A stretch of 11,105 nt of DNA, from positions 1 to 11,105 of the forward strand of contig DUUS01000024.1 in the NCBI GenBank assembly GCA_012841465.1. The letters run 5' to 3'. The stretch is from Mollicutes bacterium (GTDB lineage: Bacteria > Bacillota_I > Bacilli_A > RF39 > UBA660). Shown one piece after another: positions 7,212 through 11,105 of the stretch (the stretch's first letter is position 1; each line of letters starts with the position of its first letter). Made by a program: the position numbers and the translations under genes. The notes under the pieces are model-generated. The model made no database searches. It saw only the letters and a list, made by a program, of their open reading frames with translations, and had not been told where the DNA came from.

Positions 7212-7685
7212 ATGAAAAAGTTTAAAGAGTTTTATAAATCTAATCGAGTTTTTGTTATTTTAATGGCAATTTCTATTTTTTGTGTTGCTTTAATGCTAGG
7301 AGTTTTGGTTTATTCTTTCTTTAATCAAAGTAGTGGTAGTGTTTATGGGGATAGATTAAATGGTCTTGAAACTGTAAAGATTACTGATGATCAGATTAAA
7401 GAGATTAAAGATTTTATTGAAGAGCATGAAAATGTTGACCGTGCTTCTTTAAGAATTAAAGGTAAAATCTTATATATTAATTTTTATATTAATGAACCTA
7501 AGATAAGTGCTTCTAAAAATATAGCAATTGGTACTTTAGATAAGATAGAAGAAGATCAAAAGAATGTCTATGATATATCTTTTGCGATTGATATGGCAGA
7601 AGATAGTGAAGACACACCTTTTCCTATTATGGGTTATAAAAAAAGTGATAATACAATAATTTCATGGACTAATCACGCTGAGTAG
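7212..7685 (+). CDS. Small single-pass membrane protein of unknown function
   Basis: A 157-residue protein that I do not recognise by name. A short basic cytoplasmic N-terminus (MKKFKEFYKSNR) leads into one hydrophobic helix at about 13-36; the remaining 120 residues should lie outside the membrane. That part has an alternating helix/strand look (ITDDQIKEIKDFIEEHENVDR, then ASLRIKGKILYINFYI) and ends with PFPIMGYKKSDNTIISWTN. There is no lipobox or catalytic motif. I chose ATG 7212 because AGAGGTGG (7201-7208) precedes it; a longer frame from TTG 7161 would begin inside the -35 hexamer of the promoter. It is first in the operon: the next gene starts 9 nt after its stop. Co-expression with the receptor gene suggests a partner or modulator of envelope sensing, which is inference. 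Confidence 0.85.
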   Translation: MKKFKEFYKSNRVFVILMAISIFCVALMLGVLVYSFFNQSSGSVYGDRLNGLETVKITDDQIKEIKDFIEEHENVDRASLRIKGKILYINFYINEPKISASKNIAIGTLDKIEEDQKNVYDISFAIDMAEDSEDTPFPIMGYKKSDNTIISWTNHAE

Positions 7686-7694
7686 GGAGAAACA

Positions 7695-9713
7695 ATGAAA
7701 AATTTAAAAAAAGTAATAATTACTATTGTAATAGTAGTATTAGTACTAATATTATCAGTATTTATTTACAAAAGATATTTTCATGATGAAAATAGATTAA
7801 GTATAGCAGAGCAAAAATGGATAGCTGATAATAAAACAAATTTAATTAATATTAATATGCCTAATAAACTTAATATATTTGGTTATGATGGAGAGGGAGT
7901 TTTCTTCGAGTTTTTAACAAGTTTTGAAGAAAGTTATGAAGTTACCTTTAATAAACTTATAGATGATAGCAGTGATGTTAAAAATGAACTTGGGTTTTAT
8001 TTAAGTGAAAATATGAGTGATGAAGACCTACTTATTTATCAAGATTATTATGTTGTAGTAGGTAAAAATGAAGATGTTATCACTTCTTTTAGTGATATAA
8101 GTGGTAGTACGATTGGACTTACTTCTAAAACTCTTTCTAGGATTACACCAAGTTATAATACTCAAATGACTTACCATACTTTTGATACCTATGAAGATAT
8201 GATAAGTGCTTTTGAAACCGGTGAAGTTAAATATATAATCGGACCTAAAAATGAGCTTGTGGGAGACATAGCACATCGTGGTTATAAAGTAGTCTATCAT
8301 TTAAGTGACTTACTTATTAACTATTTTATTAGATTAGGATCTAGTGATGTTTTTAATGGTATTGTTGAAAAACATTATAATTACTGGATTAATAATGAAT
8401 ATGAAGAATCATTATATAGCAATATGCTTGATTTATTTGTTGATAAACTAGGTTTAAGTCAGGCTGAAGTAGATACTTTAACTAATCGGGATTATGAATA
8501 TGGTTTGGTTTTCAGTAGTCCCTATGAAACAATGGCGAGTTCTAACTATGGAGGGATAGCTCTTTCTTATTTAGAAGAATTTTCTAAATTAAGTGGTGCT
8601 GAGTTTGTTTTTAATAAATTTAATAATGTAGAGCGTTTAGTTAAAAACTTTAATGACCGTAGTGTTGATTTAATATTTGATAATACTAATCTAAAGTTAG
8701 ACCATTTTGATATTTATACAAATTTAAATAATAAATATTATGTTATTAGTCCCCTTAAGGATAACCTTGTTATTAGTAGTATTACTCAACTTTCAAATGT
8801 GGGAGTTATAGAAAACACTAAATTACATGGTTATATACATAAGATTCCAGGAATTAAAGTAAATACTTACTCTAGTGAAAAAGAATTATTTAAAGCTTCT
8901 AAAAAAGGAGAAGTAATTGTAGTGGATTCAGAATTTTATAATTATTATGTTAATAAAAACATTAAAAATTATAAAGTAAATCTAACTGGATATACTAATG
9001 ATAACTATTCATTTAGATATATTAATAATACCGATGCTTTTTATAAATTATTTAAAGTATATGCTAATTTACTTGATGATAAAGAAATGATAAGTAGAGG
9101 AATTATCAGTTATAAAGAGACTGCTAAAAGTGGTAATATTATCTCTGGTATTGCTAAATATACCTTACTTTTAATAACTGGTTTATTATTATTTGGTTTT
9201 ATACTTTATTTTACTAAAAATAAATTAAAACTTAATACTAAGATTAAAAAAGATGAAAAATTAAAATTTGTTGATGTTTTAACATCACTTAAAAATAGAA
9301 ACTACTTAAATGAAAAGAAAGACTCTTGGAATTTAAATACAATATATCCTCAAGCAGTTATAATTATTGATTTAAATAATGTTAAATACTTAAATGATAC
9401 CTTTGGACATGATGAGGGAGATAAACAAATTAAATCAGCTGCTAATAGTTTAATTAAGACTCAATTAGACAACTCAGAGATTATCAGAACCGATGGAAAT
9501 GAGTTTATGGTTTATTTAGTTGGTTATAGTGAAAAACAAGTTTTAAATTATATAAAGAAATTAAATAAGGAATTTAAAGAACTTCCTTATGAATATGGAG
9601 CAGCATTTGGATTTAGTATGATTGAAGATGATTTAAAATTAATAGATGATGCGATTAATGAAGCAAGTATATTAATGAGAGATAACAAAGAGAATCTTGA
9701 GGCTAACAAATGA
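7695..9713 (+). CDS. Membrane receptor: extracytoplasmic solute-binding-like domains, TM helix and a GGDEF domain with DGNEF signature
   Basis: A 672-residue transmembrane signalling protein. An N-terminal membrane anchor (about 8-26) is followed by RLSIAEQKWIADN, the usual entry to family-3 solute-binding sensor domains. Two such periplasmic-binding-like modules seem to follow (about 50-240 and 265-475; the second begins YEYGLVFSSPYE). A second membrane helix (about 489-509) leads to a cytoplasmic GGDEF domain (about 525-665). That domain keeps DVLTSLKNRNYL and the metal/GTP-binding run DLNNVKYLNDTFGHDEGD (Asp559, Asn567, Asp568, His572, Asp576), but the signature is DGNEF (600-604) instead of GGDEF. 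The first Gly is Asp and the catalytic Asp/Glu position is Asn, so diguanylate cyclase activity is doubtful. No EAL domain is present. GGGAG (7685-7689) overlaps the upstream stop and sets the start; the stop overlaps the next gene's start (ATGA). Confidence 0.9.
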   Translation: MKNLKKVIITIVIVVLVLILSVFIYKRYFHDENRLSIAEQKWIADNKTNLININMPNKLNIFGYDGEGVFFEFLTSFEESYEVTFNKLIDDSSDVKNELGFYLSENMSDEDLLIYQDYYVVVGKNEDVITSFSDISGSTIGLTSKTLSRITPSYNTQMTYHTFDTYEDMISAFETGEVKYIIGPKNELVGDIAHRGYKVVYHLSDLLINYFIRLGSSDVFNGIVEKHYNYWINNEYEESLYSNMLDLFVDKLGLSQAEVDTLTNRDYEYGLVFSSPYETMASSNYGGIALSYLEEFSKLSGAEFVFNKFNNVERLVKNFNDRSVDLIFDNTNLKLDHFDIYTNLNNKYYVISPLKDNLVISSITQLSNVGVIENTKLHGYIHKIPGIKVNTYSSEKELFKASKKGEVIVVDSEFYNYYVNKNIKNYKVNLTGYTNDNYSFRYINNTDAFYKLFKVYANLLDDKEMISRGIISYKETAKSGNIISGIAKYTLLLITGLLLFGFILYFTKNKLKLNTKIKKDEKLKFVDVLTSLKNRNYLNEKKDSWNLNTIYPQAVIIIDLNNVKYLNDTFGHDEGDKQIKSAANSLIKTQLDNSEIIRTDGNEFMVYLVGYSEKQVLNYIKKLNKEFKELPYEYGAAFGFSMIEDDLKLIDDAINEASILMRDNKENLEANK

Positions 9714-10543
9714 TAAAAAAGTTAAAGAGATTTATAAAAGATATTTGGAGTATTATAAAACTTCCAGAGACAGCTATTTTGCCTGGGCAGATAGCTTTCT
9801 TTGTTATTTTATCATTAGTACCGGTTATAACATTAATAGTGTACGGGGCTAATATATTTGGTATTTCTATTGATACAATCGGAAGAGCAATTGAAGTTAA
9901 TTTTTCATCTGAAGTAGCCAAGATGGTTATGCCAATTATTAGTGGTGATAAAGTAGATATAACAGTTTTAATCTTATTCATTAATATTTTCTACATAGCA
10001 TCTAGTGGGGCTGATTCGATAATTTTTGTTAGTAATGAAATATATAATATAAAACAATCTTCTTGGTGGAGAAGAAGACTTAAAGCAATTGTTTTAACAA
10101 TTGCGATTGTTATCCTAGTATTATTTGTAATGCTTGTTCCTGCTTATGGAGAGAGAATTATATCAGCTCTTGATTATTTTAATATAACTTCTGTAATAGC
10201 ACCTCTATATAAGATAATTCAAGGACCAATTTCTTGGCTTATTATGTTTATGATTATTAAAGTTATTTATACAATATCTCCAGATAAACCCCTTCCTTCT
10301 TCTAAGGTTAATTTAGGAGCTGCCTTTACTACAATCGGATGGGTACTTGTAACAATGTTTTATAGATTTTTAACAACAAACTTTAGTAGGTATGATCTAT
10401 TATATGGTGGTCTTTCTAATATAGCTATTCTTATGCTTTGGATTTATTTCTTATCTTATATCTTTGTTATTGGTATGAGTTTAAATTCTCTTGGAGAGAA
10501 TAAAGAAATGGAAAAAACTGGTTCAATTAAAACTAACTTTTAA
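9710..10543 (+). CDS. YihY/BrkB (UPF0761) family integral membrane protein
   Basis: A 277-residue inner-membrane protein with about six hydrophobic segments: roughly 26-48, 82-104, 124-147, 171-192, 203-222 and 232-256. The family marks are the early LPGQIAFFVILSLVP motif (residues 24-38), SSGADSIIFVSNEIYNI followed by WWRRRLKA, and FSRYDLLYGGLSNIAILMLWIY near the end. Length is usual for the family. The biochemical role is not settled; it was once thought to be ribonuclease BN, which has been corrected, and envelope or transport functions have been proposed. ATG 9710 overlaps the preceding TGA by 4 nt, with GAGG (9699-9702) inside the upstream gene, so translation is probably coupled to the receptor. 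Last gene of the operon. Confidence 0.93.
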   Translation: MIKKLKRFIKDIWSIIKLPETAILPGQIAFFVILSLVPVITLIVYGANIFGISIDTIGRAIEVNFSSEVAKMVMPIISGDKVDITVLILFINIFYIASSGADSIIFVSNEIYNIKQSSWWRRRLKAIVLTIAIVILVLFVMLVPAYGERIISALDYFNITSVIAPLYKIIQGPISWLIMFMIIKVIYTISPDKPLPSSKVNLGAAFTTIGWVLVTMFYRFLTTNFSRYDLLYGGLSNIAILMLWIYFLSYIFVIGMSLNSLGENKEMEKTGSIKTNF

Positions 10544-10550
10544 CACAAAA

Positions 10551-10590
10551 TAGTAGTGTGCATACAAGTATTACTTATTGCACATTATTA
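10551..10590. repeat. Long imperfect hairpin downstream of the YihY gene
   Basis: Bases 10551-10562 can pair with 10579-10590 over 12 bp (two G-U pairs; core TGTGCA/TGCACA), and the loop holds a further AAGT/ACTT pairing. It begins 8 nt after the stop. No T tract follows, so it is more likely an mRNA 3' structure or a protein site than a terminator. Confidence 0.5.
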
Positions 10591-10612
10591 CCTCGATATG
10601 AAACTTAGTTTG

Positions 10613-10683
10613 TATAATTAAGAAATATTGTGGAGTAATATTTAAGAAGCAGTTATTGATAAAAAATAATTGCTTCTTTTTTT
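10613..10683 (+). ncRNA. Possible short transcript unit (TATAAT box to terminator), speculative
   Basis: A perfect TATAAT (10613-10618) is followed within 5 nt by a 7-bp hairpin (AAATATT 10623-10629 with AATATTT 10637-10643) and then directly by the terminator. A transcript starting near 10625 would be about 60 nt of almost continuous stem-loop. There is no -35 at a proper distance and AT-rich DNA yields such boxes by chance, so this is a low-confidence call. Confidence 0.15.
10644..10683 (+). terminator. Strong intrinsic terminator of the receptor operon
   Basis: A 14-bp stem (10644-10657 with 10665-10678; AAGAAGCAGTTATT against AATAATTGCTTCTT, one G-U) with a 7-nt loop runs into a T tract through 10683. 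It closes the 7212-10543 operon about 100 nt after the last stop. Confidence 0.92.
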
Positions 10684-10698
10684 ATCATGTGATAAAAT
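10670..10698 (+). promoter_or_regulatory. Promoter of the last, partial gene; -35 lies within the terminator arm
   Basis: TTGCTT (10670-10675), a 17-nt spacer and TAAAAT (10693-10698) with the TG extension (TGA at 10690-10692). The -35 is part of the right arm of the preceding terminator, so terminator and promoter share bases. The start codon is 21 nt downstream. Confidence 0.6.
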
Positions 10699-10719
10699 CT
10701 TATTTAAGGGTGATGTTTT

Positions 10720-11105
10720 ATGGAAAAAAATACAAGTGAAGAAATTAAAACTTTACTTATTATTACACTAGTAATAATACTTGTAACAGTCGGTCTTTAT
10801 TTTTTTACCGAAAAAATATTAAATAAAAAAGAAGAAGTAGAAGAGGTAGAAGAAACTATTAGTTATACTGAAATACTAATGGGAACAATGCTTGATTTAC
10901 CAGATGAAGAGTATTTTGTTATTGCTTATGATAAAACTAATGAAGAAACTTCTATGTTTGAAACTCTTTATAAAAGATATTTTAATAAAGAAGGAGCACT
11001 ACCTATCTATGAAGTAAATCTTGGAATTGGATTTAATAAAAAATATCTAAGTGATGAATCTAATACTAAACCTAAAAGTTTAGAAGATGTTCAAATTAAA
11101 GATGT
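10720..11105 (+). CDS. Membrane-anchored protein of unknown function, 5' part (3' end outside window)
   Basis: The open frame runs from ATG 10720 to the window edge (128 codons and 2 bases), preceded by AAGGGTG (10706-10712) and an extended -10 promoter. A short hydrophilic start (MEKNTSEEIK) leads to one hydrophobic helix at about 11-29, then a charged KKEEVEEVEE linker, so the rest is probably outside the membrane. The outer part (MLDLPDEEYFVIAYDK, then MFETLYKRYFNKEGALPIYEVNLG) has the strand-helix-strand look of a thioredoxin-like fold, but no CxxC is seen in the part available. That fold guess is weak. It forms a new transcription unit, separated from the receptor operon by a terminator. 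Confidence 0.75.
   Translation, partial: MEKNTSEEIKTLLIITLVIILVTVGLYFFTEKILNKKEEVEEVEETISYTEILMGTMLDLPDEEYFVIAYDKTNEETSMFETLYKRYFNKEGALPIYEVNLGIGFNKKYLSDESNTKPKSLEDVQIKD

Noticed and set aside
8028..8300. Minus-strand 90-codon frame inside the receptor gene
   Set aside because: Fully inside a well supported gene, with composition that follows from the opposite strand.
9703..9981. Minus-strand 92-codon frame opposite the YihY gene start
   Set aside because: Antisense to a conserved family N-terminus; its hydrophobic look is a by-product of the opposite membrane-protein codons.
1..11105. Mycoplasma-type genetic code (TGA as Trp)
   Set aside because: Conserved Trp positions use TGG, the genes are complete under the standard bacterial code, and TGA at 9711-9713 acts as a stop in an ATGA overlap typical of coupled genes.

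Overview
The window is a strongly AT-rich bacterial chromosome segment with compact genes, all on the + strand. Protein features (PcrA, an NAD+-dependent LigA with a Cys4 zinc finger, a BrkB/YihY membrane protein, low-GC codon choice) and clear Shine-Dalgarno sites point to a low-GC Firmicute or Bacilli/Mollicutes-related lineage, such as an uncultured gut Bacilli of the RF39 or Erysipelotrichales type. Trp is encoded by TGG and one gene stops with TGA (9711-9713), so the Mycoplasma TGA=Trp code is unlikely. The lineage is an inference; no rRNA or tRNA gene is present.

Region 1 (1-1980). The C-terminal third of pheT (phenylalanyl-tRNA synthetase beta) ends in an intrinsic terminator. It is followed by a single-gene unit encoding an XRE repressor fused to an ImmA/IrrE-like domain whose zinc-protease residues are lost, closed by its own terminator.

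Region 2 (1981-6584). A DNA replication/repair operon holds pcrA helicase and ligA DNA ligase 7 nt apart, then a glyoxalase-II-like metallo-beta-lactamase-fold hydrolase overlapping ligA by 20 nt. An extended -10 promoter lies in front of pcrA.

Region 3 (6585-7211). This 627-nt stretch has no intact gene. It contains two AT-rich stem-loops behind the operon, the decayed C-terminal end of a YhcG/DUF1016 PD-(D/E)XK nuclease gene (about 6767-6993), two adjacent GC-richer hairpins, and a long inverted repeat that touches the -35 element of the next operon's promoter.

Region 4 (7212-10543). A tight three-gene operon under a near-consensus promoter (TTGAAT-17-TATAAT) encodes a small single-pass membrane protein of unknown function, a receptor with extracytoplasmic solute-binding-like domains joined through a membrane helix to a GGDEF domain with the altered signature DGNEF, and a BrkB/YihY integral membrane protein whose start overlaps the receptor's stop (ATGA). 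A plausible reading is an envelope-sensing unit that reads a small ligand outside and signals inside by a non-standard GGDEF domain. This is the best candidate for an undescribed system here, but the functional link is inferred only from operon layout.

Region 5 (10544-11105). Three consecutive hairpins, the last a strong terminator, precede the promoter and 5' part of a gene for an unidentified membrane-anchored protein that runs off the window.
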